This document shows positions 53,414 to 60,606 of a DNA stretch of 64,000 nt, in pieces. Position 1 is the first letter of the stretch. Each line of letters starts with the position of its first letter. The notes beneath the pieces were generated by a model. The model saw only the letters and a program-made list of their open reading frames with translations, made no database searches and was not told the origin of the DNA. The DNA is from DASXHY01 sp036272195 (lineage in GTDB: Bacteria > Verrucomicrobiota > Verrucomicrobiia > Limisphaerales > DASXHY01): NCBI GenBank assembly GCA_036272195.1, contig DATAZE010000062.1, positions 62,001 through 126,000 on the forward strand. Reading direction: 5' to 3'. The translations under genes were made by a program, and so were the position numbers.

Positions 53414-54703
53414 TTAGTTGCTGGTTGTTAATTGAGAGTTGAGAGACTGCTTAGTGGCACGGGCATCTTGCCCATGCGCTTCAATGGAAGAGGCCGGACT
53501 CAGGGGCGAGACGCCCGTGCCACTATTTTCAAAAAATCTTTTTACTTCGCGCGCGACCACAAGTTCCTCGTTCGTCGGAATCACGAGAACTTTTACGCGC
53601 GAATTCGCGGCGCTGATAACCGCTTCCTGTGCTTTAGTGGAATTGTTTTTCGGCGCGTCGAGCACAATGCCCAATTGATCAAGATTCGCACAAATCGCTT
53701 CGCGCAATTCCGGGCGGTTTTCGCCAATACCGGCAGTGAAGACAATCGCGTCCGCGCCGTTCAACTGAAAAAAGAAACTGCCGATCCAATGACGCGCGCT
53801 GGCAATAAAAACGTCCAGCGCCATTTGCGCGGCGGCATTGCCACTCGCCGCGGCGGCCTGCACTTCGCGAATGTCGTTGGAAACGCCGCTCAGGCCCTTC
53901 AGCCCGGATTCCTTGCAAAGCTGCCGCTGCGCTTCTTCGACGGTAATGCCAAAAGTTTTCACCGCGTAAGGAATGGCCTCGGCGTCGAGATCGCCTATGC
54001 GATTATTTTGCGGCAAACCGGATTGCGGACTCATGCCCATGCTGGTGCCGATGGCCGCGCCATTCAAAATGCCGGTCACGCTCGAACTGCCGCCAAGATG
54101 ACAGGAAATCACGCGCAAGGGCGCGCCGCTGATTTTCGTTTTGCCGCCGTCCACGTAAAGATTCTGCGCGCGCCGGGCGACATCCTCGCGGCCGAGCAAT
54201 TCCGCCGAGCGTTCGGCGATGAATTTGTGGCTCGCACCATGAAAACCAAATCGGCGAACGCCCGCTTCATGCCAGGCAGCCGGCACCGCGTAACGTGTAG
54301 AGGCAGGCGGGGCAAACTGATGAAACGCGGTCTCGAAAAGTCCGACGAGCGGCGTCTTCGGCATCCGTTGCGCGAACAATTTAATGCCAGTGATGTAAGG
54401 CGGATTATGCGCGGGAGCGAGACCGTTGTAATCCGCCATCGCCTTCAGCACGCGTTCATCGAGAAGCACGCAGCCGGTGACATCTTTGGCCAGCACGGTT
54501 TTGAAACCGACCGCGGATAGTTCGTTTTCATTTTCGATCGCGCCGGCTTTTTTGAGTTCAGCCAAACAATTTTCAATCGCCTGCGAGTAATCCGTCACCC
54601 GCTCGAAGCCGCCTTTATGGAGCATGCGCTCGGGGCTGCTCGAAAAATCGAACAGCCGCCACTTGAGCGACGTGCTACCGATGTTGGCGACCAGAATCTT
54701 CAT
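53414..54703 (-). CDS. ackA: Acetate/propionate kinase
   Basis: A 429-residue ASKHA kinase. KILVANIGSTSLKWRLF, FHQFAPPASTRYAVPAAWH, RFGFHGASHKFIAERS, SCHLGGSSSVTGILNG and DAIVFTAGIGENRPELRE are the family motifs. In the BMC it would make ATP from the acyl-phosphate produced by PduL. The C-terminal 40 residues, from about SGTGVSPLS through HGQDARAT, lie beyond the usual end and are encoded by a dispersed repeat (53454-53523), so the end of this enzyme is repeat-derived. Confidence 0.94.
   Translation of the reverse strand: MKILVANIGSTSLKWRLFDFSSSPERMLHKGGFERVTDYSQAIENCLAELKKAGAIENENELSAVGFKTVLAKDVTGCVLLDERVLKAMADYNGLAPAHNPPYITGIKLFAQRMPKTPLVGLFETAFHQFAPPASTRYAVPAAWHEAGVRRFGFHGASHKFIAERSAELLGREDVARRAQNLYVDGGKTKISGAPLRVISCHLGGSSSVTGILNGAAIGTSMGMSPQSGLPQNNRIGDLDAEAIPYAVKTFGITVEEAQRQLCKESGLKGLSGVSNDIREVQAAAASGNAAAQMALDVFIASARHWIGSFFFQLNGADAIVFTAGIGENRPELREAICANLDQLGIVLDAPKNNSTKAQEAVISAANSRVKVLVIPTNEELVVAREVKRFFENSGTGVSPLSPASSIEAHGQDARATKQSLNSQLTTSN
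53454..53523. repeat. GTGGCACGGGC dispersed repeat inside ackA
   Basis: GTGGCACGGGCATCTTGCCC (53454 onward) and its counterpart ending GCCCGTGCCAC at 53523 are inverted arms around 26 bases. Another copy lies at 63818-63898 and a fragment at 27474-27492. The element lies in frame in the 3' end of ackA and codes for HGQDARAT on the minus strand. Confidence 0.8.
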
Positions 54704-54757
54704 GAATGTCGATGACGAATGACGAATGGACCATTCGCCATCCGGGAATTCTTCATT

Positions 54758-55036
54758 TTATTGCAACCACTTGCCGAGTCCGCTCAAACCTTCATGGGGA
54801 CGCGGGATTACTTGCACGCTGATGACTTCGCCGACCTGGGCGGCGGCGGCGGCGCCGGCATCGGTGGCGGCTTTGACCGCGGCGACGTCGCCACGGAAAA
54901 ATCCGGTCACGTATCCGCTGCCGACCTTTTCCCAGCCGGTCAGCGTCACATTGGCTGCTTTGAGCGCGGCATCACACGCTTCGAGCAAAGCGCACAGGCC
55001 TTTGCATTCAATCATTCCAACTGCTTGTTGAGGCAT
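54758..55036 (-). CDS. BMC-H shell hexamer, copy 2
   Basis: A 92-residue shell protein (MPQQAVGMIECKGLCALLEA). BMC-H features are VGMIECKGLCALLEACDAAL, GDVAAVKAATDAGAAAAAQV and VISVQVIPRPHEG. Pore-loop region VGSGYVTGFFRGD. The C-terminal tail (GLSGLGKWLQ) is longer than the core fold. It lies between copy 3 and ackA in the operon. Confidence 0.96.
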   Translation of the reverse strand: MPQQAVGMIECKGLCALLEACDAALKAANVTLTGWEKVGSGYVTGFFRGDVAAVKAATDAGAAAAAQVGEVISVQVIPRPHEGLSGLGKWLQ

Positions 55037-55073
55037 AAAATTTAGTTGAGAGTTTAAAGTTGAGTGTTGAAAG

Positions 55074-55364
55074 TTATTTCTTGGGGGCGCCGTTTTCGCC
55101 GATGAAGGCGGCCAGCAAATCGTCATGCGGGCGCGCGAGAATGTGGGAACTGACGAGTTCGCCGACTTTGCTGGCAGCTTTGGAGCCTGCGTCCACGGCG
55201 GCTTTCACGCTGCCGACGTCACCCTTGCAGAGGACGGTGATCAGTCCGCCGCCGATGGGGATGGTTTTGACAAGCTGCACGTTGGCGGCTTTCACCATGG
55301 CATCGCTGGCTTCGATGCTGCCGACGTACCCTTTCGTTTCGATCATGCCTAATGCTTCGCTCAT
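55074..55364 (-). CDS. BMC-H shell hexamer, copy 3
   Basis: A 96-residue shell protein (MSEALGMIETKGYVGSIEAS). BMC-H features are LGMIETKGYVGSIEASDAMV, GDVGSVKAAVDAGSKAASKV and LVSSHILARPHDD. The pore-loop region GGGLITVLCKGD differs from the other two copies, so pore size or charge probably differs. It is the first shell gene after the lipoprotein in the operon. Confidence 0.96.
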   Translation of the reverse strand: MSEALGMIETKGYVGSIEASDAMVKAANVQLVKTIPIGGGLITVLCKGDVGSVKAAVDAGSKAASKVGELVSSHILARPHDDLLAAFIGENGAPKK

Positions 55365-55400
55365 ATTTTTATTAGTTGATTGTTGGCTTCAGTAAATTGG

Positions 55401-55793
55401 TTATTCGATGGCTTTGACGGAAAAGTCTTTGGGCAACTTGCCGGTTTTCGTGTAGTTCTGCTGATCAATCACATACCACCGCGTAGGAACCATCTCTGCC
55501 CGGCGTAGATACAGCCCGCCGTCCGCCACATAGGAAAAGAGATCGCGCGCGACGACTTTTGATGGCGCCTGGTAATAATATCCATCGTTGTCTTCCATGA
55601 CGGGTTTGTATTCACCAGCCGGGAATGTGACTTTGGTTCCTAAACCAAATGTGAACTCAGCCGGCTTTTCCAATACGAATGCCTTTACAGGCGGAGTCGA
55701 TGACAAAACCCGCATCGACGCGCAACCTGGCAACAAGGCCAAAGCAACGCTGGTTAATACGATTCCAATAAAAGCTCTCAATAGGGTTTTCAT
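55401..55793 (-). CDS. Putative lipoprotein inside BMC operon
   Basis: A 130-residue protein with a signal peptide and lipobox: a basic start (MKTLLRAFIGIV), a hydrophobic core and LLPGC, so the mature form begins at Cys24. The rest is a small beta-rich domain (VLEKPAEFTFGLGTKVTFPA, DGYYYQAPSK, DGGLYLRRA). I recognise no named family. It lies 8 bases downstream of pduL and 36 bases upstream of the BMC-H gene, so it is certainly in the operon. An envelope lipoprotein is odd among cytosolic organelle genes. Confidence 0.85.
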   Translation of the reverse strand: MKTLLRAFIGIVLTSVALALLPGCASMRVLSSTPPVKAFVLEKPAEFTFGLGTKVTFPAGEYKPVMEDNDGYYYQAPSKVVARDLFSYVADGGLYLRRAEMVPTRWYVIDQQNYTKTGKLPKDFSVKAIE

Positions 55794-55801
55794 TGTTCTG
55801 A

Positions 55802-56479
55802 TTATTTACTTAGTTCGCACACTGTCTCAGGCTGCAAATTGCAGGCATTGCCCTCATCGGTATCAATGTGCACTTCGAGTTTGAAACTTTTGTCCACGCG
55901 GCAAAGCATCTGGTCCAGAGTGATGCCGCAGGGGCCGCCGATTTTCAACTTCAGATGTTCGCCGGCTTTCACACCGTAAAATTTCGCATCGTCGGGCGAC
56001 ATATGCACGTGGCGCATCGCGCGGATCACGCCTTCCGACATCTCAAAAAATCCCGCCGGACCCATCAACATGCAGCCGAGCGTGCCCTTGATGTCGCCGG
56101 AAATACGCAGCGGCAATTCAAAGCCGAGCGCGATGCCGTCCGTGTAAGCCAATTCCACCTGGTTCAAACTCCGGCAGGGGCCGAGAATTCGAAGATTTGA
56201 AATCACGCGGCTGCGAGGGCCGATCAACGTGAGCGTTTCCTTGGCCGCAAACTGCCCATCCTGATAAAGCCATTTGTGAACCGTGAGTTGGTGACCTTTG
56301 CCGAAAAGAGCTTCGACCGCTTCCTGGGTGAGATGGCAATGCCGCGCGCTGATGTTTACCAGCAACGGGTTAGGCGCGCTGACAGCAGTCGGCAAGGGCT
56401 TGCCCAGCCGTTGATAAACGGCCTGCCGAACCATGTGTTCGACCACTGCACGATGCGTTGTTGGACTAGGTGCAACCAT
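55802..56479 (-). CDS. pduL: BMC phosphotransacylase PduL
   Basis: A 225-residue zinc phosphotransacylase, start ATG 56479 (MVAPSPTTHRAVVEHMVRQA); the upstream frame is antisense-like and overlaps the DeoR control region. The first 26 residues resemble a shell-targeting helix. Two beta-barrel halves carry the zinc ligands in NISARHCHLTQEAVEALFG and AMRHVHMSPDDAKFYG. It converts acyl-CoA and phosphate to acyl-phosphate and regenerates CoA inside the compartment. It is the first gene of the BMC operon. Confidence 0.95.
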   Translation of the reverse strand: MVAPSPTTHRAVVEHMVRQAVYQRLGKPLPTAVSAPNPLLVNISARHCHLTQEAVEALFGKGHQLTVHKWLYQDGQFAAKETLTLIGPRSRVISNLRILGPCRSLNQVELAYTDGIALGFELPLRISGDIKGTLGCMLMGPAGFFEMSEGVIRAMRHVHMSPDDAKFYGVKAGEHLKLKIGGPCGITLDQMLCRVDKSFKLEVHIDTDEGNACNLQPETVCELSK

Positions 56480-56493
56480 AGCAATGATGCTTG

Positions 56494-56536
56494 TTTTGCC
56501 AGAATTTGAAAAATAGTCAACAAAATTCTTGCAAAA
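56494..56536. promoter_or_regulatory. Candidate DeoR operator between divergent genes
   Basis: TTTTGCCAGAATTT (56494-56507) and AAATTCTTGCAAAA (56523-56536) are inverted repeats matching at 13 of 14 positions, with a 15-base centre. They lie in the 86-base interval between the pduL and deoR-type starts. This suits binding by the DeoR-family regulator to control both directions. The intervening bases include TTGAAAAATAGTC, possibly a promoter element. Confidence 0.7.
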
Positions 56537-56565
56537 TGTTTCATAATCTACCAAAGTCGCGCTTG

Positions 56566-57339
56566 ATGTCGGCAGAAGAACGCCAAAAACGCATCGAAAC
56601 CTACCTAAAACAGGTAGAATTCGCTTCCTTGGAGGAATTGGCGAAGCAGGTGGACGCCTCGGTTTCAACCGTGCGGCGAGATTTGACCCTGATGGAAACG
56701 ACCGGCGTATTGAAGCGCACGCACGGCGGCGCGCGCCTGGCGGAGCCGCCCTCCTCCGACGAATTCATTTTTTCCGCGCGCGAAACGCATCAGCTTACGG
56801 AGAAGGAAGCCATCGGCAAAGCGTGCGCCGGACTTATTCAGCCGAACCAGAGCGTCATCATCGATGCCGGGACGACGGCGTATCACGCGGCGCGTTATCT
56901 GGAAGAAAAAACGCCGCACATCATCACCAACTCATTGCCGGTGGCGAATTTTTTTGCGGGGTCGAACCGCCTGGAAGTGATCGTGTCGGGCGGTGTGATT
57001 TATCCACGGCTCGGCGTTCTCGTTGGTCCGCTGGCGGTCGAGGCCTTCACCAAAATGCACGCGGATGTGGCGATCATGAGCGGCGGCGGCATCGTGCTGG
57101 AAGGCGTGAGCAACTCGCACGGGCTGCTCATCGACATTCAGCGCGCAATGATCAACGGGGCGCAACGCGTTATTTTCTGTTTCGATCACACCAAGTTCGG
57201 CCGGCAATCGGTTTTGCCGTTGTGCGGGTTGGACGTGATTGATGTGATTGTGACGGACAGCAACGCGCCGATGGAGTTGGTGGAGCAATTTCGTGCGAAG
57301 GGGATTGAGGTGGTGGTCGCGCAGCTAACGGTCTTGTAA
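56566..57339 (+). CDS. DeoR-family regulator of the BMC locus
   Basis: A 257-residue regulator from ATG 56566 (MSAEERQKRIETYLKQVEFA), with an earlier ATG at 56536 that abuts the operator and is less likely. The N-terminal HTH has SLEELAKQVDASVSTVRRDL. The C-terminal DeoR sensor has IIDAGTTAYHAARYL, TNSLPVANFFAGSNRLEV, SGGVIYPRLGVLVGPLAVEA and FCFDHTKFG, which binds a sugar-phosphate in relatives. It is divergent from pduL. By analogy it may respond to an intermediate of fucose or rhamnose breakdown. Confidence 0.9.
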   Translation: MSAEERQKRIETYLKQVEFASLEELAKQVDASVSTVRRDLTLMETTGVLKRTHGGARLAEPPSSDEFIFSARETHQLTEKEAIGKACAGLIQPNQSVIIDAGTTAYHAARYLEEKTPHIITNSLPVANFFAGSNRLEVIVSGGVIYPRLGVLVGPLAVEAFTKMHADVAIMSGGGIVLEGVSNSHGLLIDIQRAMINGAQRVIFCFDHTKFGRQSVLPLCGLDVIDVIVTDSNAPMELVEQFRAKGIEVVVAQLTVL

Positions 57340-57384
57340 TCCCGAAGGGATTCCGTCATTCAGCCCAAGCCGCGAAATTATTCC

Positions 57385-57756
57385 TCACGTAAGCGGCTTT
57401 GACCGTTTGCTCAGCCACTCCACGTAAAATGAGGATGCCGTGATGCCGGAACCAATGATTCCCAAAATGTCGAACCACGGGCTGGTGAGCACGTCGTCCA
57501 CGATGGTTTCTTCCTCCACGGTTTCCCGAAGGTCTTCCACTTCTTCCGTCAATGCTTCAAGTGCGTTGTCGTGGGGCGCAACTGTCGAACTGGGGGCTTT
57601 ATGATTGGCTTCGGTCGCGGTTGCGTGTTGCAGGGCTTGCTTGGCGTTGGCATGCGCCTTCGCCTGAACCGCGCCAGCAATCGTTCCGAGCAAGAGAACG
57701 GTCAAACCAATTCCTCTTAACAGAGGCCCGACGGATTCGTGAATTTGAATCTTCAT
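57385..57756 (-). CDS. Small protein with two hydrophobic segments
   Basis: A 123-residue protein. The N-terminus has a hydrophobic segment (IGLTVLLLGTIAGAVQAKAH), either a signal peptide or a membrane helix. A long acidic helical part follows (ALEALTEEVEDLRETVEEET), then a second hydrophobic segment (WFDILGIIGSGITASSFYVE). No known family. It converges with the DeoR gene, ending 45 bases after it, and lies downstream of the repeat and toxin/antitoxin region. Confidence 0.6.
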   Translation of the reverse strand: MKIQIHESVGPLLRGIGLTVLLLGTIAGAVQAKAHANAKQALQHATATEANHKAPSSTVAPHDNALEALTEEVEDLRETVEEETIVDDVLTSPWFDILGIIGSGITASSFYVEWLSKRSKPLT

Positions 57757-57903
57757 TGGTGGGCACGCTGCCTCCGGGCAAAACGACAGTCAGAAAAACG
57801 AGGCATCAAGTATTGCGGAGGAATTTATCAATCGGCCCCGTTAACGCAACGCCGAATCAAGCGAATCGGACTCGATCAAATCGAAACAAGGAGAGGATCG
57901 CCG

Positions 57904-58012
57904 CGAGAAATTTCGTCCCGCGCTATACGCGCGTAACGGAATATGGGGCGGACCGGCAGGTCCGCCCTACCATTCGAATTAAATCGGCCCTTCGAGCACG
58001 CTCGGCAATCTG
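57904..58012. repeat. Direct repeat copy A with HDOD gene-end remnant
   Basis: Contains TTTCGTCCCGCGCTATACGC, the palindrome GGGCGGACCGGCAGGTCCGCCC and then a remnant of the HDOD gene end (57982-58006), which on the minus strand reads DRLPSVLEGPI then a stop. The real HDOD gene ends ERLPSVLEGLV. Copy B is at 58752-58865 in the same orientation. The two copies flank the PIN toxin/antitoxin pair. Confidence 0.8.
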
Positions 58013-58023
58013 TCCGAGAAGTT

Positions 58024-58395
58024 TTAACTGATTAATGCTGCTGCAGGATGTTTTGCGGACTGGTCCAGAGTTGCCCATTGCATTCCGTGTTTGTGCGCTA
58101 AATTCGCCAGATACCAGTCTGTTGTTTTTGCGGAGGTGGGCGCTGCGATACCATCGAGAACGCGGAGATCGTCCGGCACAAATTCCACAGACCCAATAAA
58201 GTCCTCGAGCAATTTCCGGGCATCCGCCATCGAGAGATTAAACGTTTTGCTTGTTGATACGCTGATAAAGCCAAGCTCCGTGATTGGACATACGGCGAGT
58301 TTTTTTCCTTTTGCCCAAGCGGAGACTTTGGCGTGGTCCACGTGCGTCTGCCAAAGAAAAGCGATGATCGTTGAAACGTCGAGCAAGTAGGTCAT
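58024..58395 (-). CDS. PIN-domain toxin, VapC-like
   Basis: A 123-residue PIN-domain ribonuclease. Acidic residues of the active site are seen in YLLDVSTIIAFL (Asp6), the central region around TELGFISVST, KTTDWYLANLAHKHG and ATLD near the end. The start overlaps the antitoxin stop as ATGA, the usual arrangement. It lies between two direct repeats. It should cleave RNA when not held by its partner; the target is unknown. Confidence 0.85.
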   Translation of the reverse strand: MTYLLDVSTIIAFLWQTHVDHAKVSAWAKGKKLAVCPITELGFISVSTSKTFNLSMADARKLLEDFIGSVEFVPDDLRVLDGIAAPTSAKTTDWYLANLAHKHGMQWATLDQSAKHPAAALIS

Positions 58396-58616
58396 GGAAA
58401 CTCAGCCATTACCTTCTGCGTATCCTCGTTAGTCAGTCTGGCGCCGGCCGCCAACAATCTGCCTCCGACCTTGACCAAGTGGGCGTTGGGCACGTTGGCC
58501 TCTCCTATTTCGACCAACACAATGCGATTACCTTCCGTCTGAGCCTGGTAATCGGTGTTGGGCTTCAAGACGTCCCGACCGTCGAGGCAGGCCCGATTGT
58601 CAGTTCTTAACTTCAC
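58392..58616 (-). CDS. VapB/AbrB-like antitoxin
   Basis: I choose the GTG at 58616 (VKLRTDNRACLDGRDVLKPN), 74 residues, because a Shine-Dalgarno GGGAG lies 9 bases upstream and similar antitoxins start at KLRTDNR. A TTG at 58658 would add 14 residues. The first half resembles an AbrB-type DNA-binding strand pair (ACLDGRDVLKPNTDYQAQTE), and the C-terminal part (GARLTNEDTQKVMAEF) is the likely toxin-binding helix. It overlaps the toxin gene by 4 bases. Confidence 0.75.
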   Translation of the reverse strand: MKLRTDNRACLDGRDVLKPNTDYQAQTEGNRIVLVEIGEANVPNAHLVKVGGRLLAAGARLTNEDTQKVMAEFP

Positions 58617-58751
58617 AATCAAATGCTCCCACGAAGACCCCTTTATTTCAAGCCTCAAAGTCTCTTTTGACGCGCGCCCGGCAGACCCGTATGAGGCGGA
58701 GCCAGCTCCACCTCGTCTCGATGACGCAGATAGTTAGTAAGGGGATTGTTG

Positions 58752-58865
58752 CAAGAAAATTTCGTCCCGCGCTATGCGCGCGTGACGGATTATGGGGCGG
58801 ACCAGCAGGTCCGCCCTACCGATTAAAAAATTAAACCAGCCCTTCGAGCACGCTCGGCAGTCGTT
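58752..58865. repeat. Direct repeat copy B with HDOD gene end
   Basis: TTTCGTCCCGCGCTATGCGC, the palindrome GGGCGGACCAGCAGGTCCGCCC and the true end of the HDOD gene (from 58831). About 68 bases match copy A with only a few differences, followed by a second block around CCCTTCGAGCACGCTCGGCA. The palindrome could also serve as the HDOD terminator. Confidence 0.8.
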
Positions 58866-59736
58866 CCAGGCTGCGATGCAAGGATGCACGGGCGATGGCT
58901 TGCTCCGCTTCCTGCGCGTTCGGGAACAAAACTTTCCAGCCGGGCGCGGTAAGGCATTGTTCATGCGTGACGGGGAGGTAATTACCGCTGCAACCGATTT
59001 TTTCGCTGCGTAACAATAAATCCGCGATTTGCACCGAGGCGATCACGTGCTGGTAGCGATCCGCTTTTTCCGGATGATGATGGAAGCGCGCGGCCTTGAT
59101 CATCAGTTCGGGCAGGCGATGCCGTTCCAGATACAGCGCGCCGAGTTCCGAGTGGTCGATGCCGAGGATTTCGATTTCGATTTCCGAAAGGTCCGCGGTT
59201 CCCTGCACGGCTTGCCGGTGAATTTCCGCAAAATGATCGGGGAAAGACCACGCCATCACGATTTTACCCACGTCATGCACGAGACCGGCCACATAATCGG
59301 TTTCATCGTTCGGCGCCTGCACGGTGCTCACGACTTCGCGGGTGAGAATGGCGGTGCCGATGGAGTGCTGCCAGAATTCGCGCCAGGGAAAATTGCATTG
59401 CCGCGTCAACCGCTGAAAATCCTCGATGATGGGCGTCACCATCGTGAGCTGGCGGATCTGCCGGACGCCCAGATAAAAGACCGCTTCTTCGATGCTGTTG
59501 ACCGGCGTGGTCAGGCCATAATAAACCGAATTCACCAGGCGCAACAGCCGCGAGGTCAAGCTCGGGTCGCGTCGAATGATTTCAGAAATTTGCGCCGAGA
59601 AACGTTGCTCGGCCTGCAGCAGTCCCTGGAGAGCTTTATTGATGCTGCCGAGAGAAGGCAGCGAAGGGCAAAGCGCCAGTTGCGATTCAATCTCTTTGAG
59701 ATCAAGCTTGCCGGACGGAACCGAAATTTGTGTCAT
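58831..59736 (-). CDS. HDOD domain protein
   Basis: A 301-residue protein with an HDOD domain spanning about 20-215: SLTSRLLRLVNSVYYGLTTP, IGTAILTREVVSTVQAPNDE, AGLVHDVGKIVMAW and ILGIDHSELGALYLERHRLP. Unlike full HD hydrolases, HDOD proteins are regulatory and act with two-component systems or surface signalling. No known partner domain is fused. Its 3' end is duplicated beyond the toxin/antitoxin pair. The start at ATG 59736 (MTQISVPSGKLDLKEIESQL) is the only reasonable one. Confidence 0.92.
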   Translation of the reverse strand: MTQISVPSGKLDLKEIESQLALCPSLPSLGSINKALQGLLQAEQRFSAQISEIIRRDPSLTSRLLRLVNSVYYGLTTPVNSIEEAVFYLGVRQIRQLTMVTPIIEDFQRLTRQCNFPWREFWQHSIGTAILTREVVSTVQAPNDETDYVAGLVHDVGKIVMAWSFPDHFAEIHRQAVQGTADLSEIEIEILGIDHSELGALYLERHRLPELMIKAARFHHHPEKADRYQHVIASVQIADLLLRSEKIGCSGNYLPVTHEQCLTAPGWKVLFPNAQEAEQAIARASLHRSLERLPSVLEGLV

Positions 59737-59817
59737 AAAAATTGCCGGACATCAGCGTGCGGCTTCCGCTTTATCGGTATTTGTGAAAAGGACTTGAGCG
59801 GAAACAAACGAAATTCA

Positions 59818-59969
59818 ACAGGAACAGGAGGTAGCAGAGGAAACAGAGGTGTAAGGCTTTCCTGGCTTGCAACACCGGCACTGACCGAATGAGCGCTCCG
59901 GTATGGGCGTTGAGTTTATACCATGATTGAAAATCTCTGTTCCCTCTGTTTCCTCCTGTTCTCCTCTGG
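59818..59969. repeat. Inverted repeat, AACAGGAGGTAGCAGAGGAAACAG type
   Basis: Arms from 59818 (AACAGGAACAGGAGGTAGCA) and up to 59969 (CTCTGTTTCCTCCTGTTCTC) form an imperfect interrupted palindrome in the 363-base gap between the divergent HDOD and 60100 genes. Nothing else in this gap looks like a gene. The right arm is about 130 bases before the next start. Confidence 0.65.
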
Positions 59970-60099
59970 CCCGGAGTTAAAGGTGAAGGATTTCCTAAAG
60001 CCCCGGCAATATTTGCCGATGAATAATTGAACTGGCACCGCAGCCTTTCACGAACGGTCAATCGCGCTGTCGGCGTGCTTTGGGCAATAAATCGAACTC

Positions 60100-60606
60100 A
60101 TGGAACCATTAAACATTCGCAAGATCGCGGTTGCGACCGCGATTCTCATTGCGTGCGCCGCGCCACAGGCACGCGGCAATGGTGTCTATTTGAAGCAAAT
60201 TGGCCCATCACCATTGCGGTTTTCCATGGCTACGGCCGCATTTTCGTTCACGCTCCCTGCGGTGCTTATGGGACGTCCGGCGGTTACCAACTCAGCGGAA
60301 ATTGGCCTCGCCAAGACAACTTCTGCGGATACCAACGCTGTCACGGTGCCGGCCTCCCCGCTTCCTTCCGATACGACCGCCAACACTATCCCGACTATTC
60401 CCAACCCTATTTTGCCAAACAATGCCGCCACAACACCTTCGGCAAGCGATTTGCTTGTGGTATCGCCGCAGATGCTGACGGAATTTTTTAAACCAGGGCA
60501 GAATGGAACGAACACACCGAGTGCCGTGGTGGTGCCCCCGCATGTCGGGTTCACTCCTCCATCGGTGATGCCGCCATCCAGCCAGGCAATTTACAAGGTT
60601 CAATGA
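60100..60606 (+). CDS. Exported Pro/Thr-rich protein
   Basis: A 168-residue protein with a signal peptide (MEPLNIRKIAVATAILIACA, cleavage likely near 26). The mature part is low-complexity, rich in Pro, Thr, Ala, Asn and Ser, with no known domain. It overlaps the next gene by 4 bases (ATGA), so the operon with the TPR protein is certain. It may be a surface or periplasmic spacer. Confidence 0.7.
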   Translation: MEPLNIRKIAVATAILIACAAPQARGNGVYLKQIGPSPLRFSMATAAFSFTLPAVLMGRPAVTNSAEIGLAKTTSADTNAVTVPASPLPSDTTANTIPTIPNPILPNNAATTPSASDLLVVSPQMLTEFFKPGQNGTNTPSAVVVPPHVGFTPPSVMPPSSQAIYKVQ

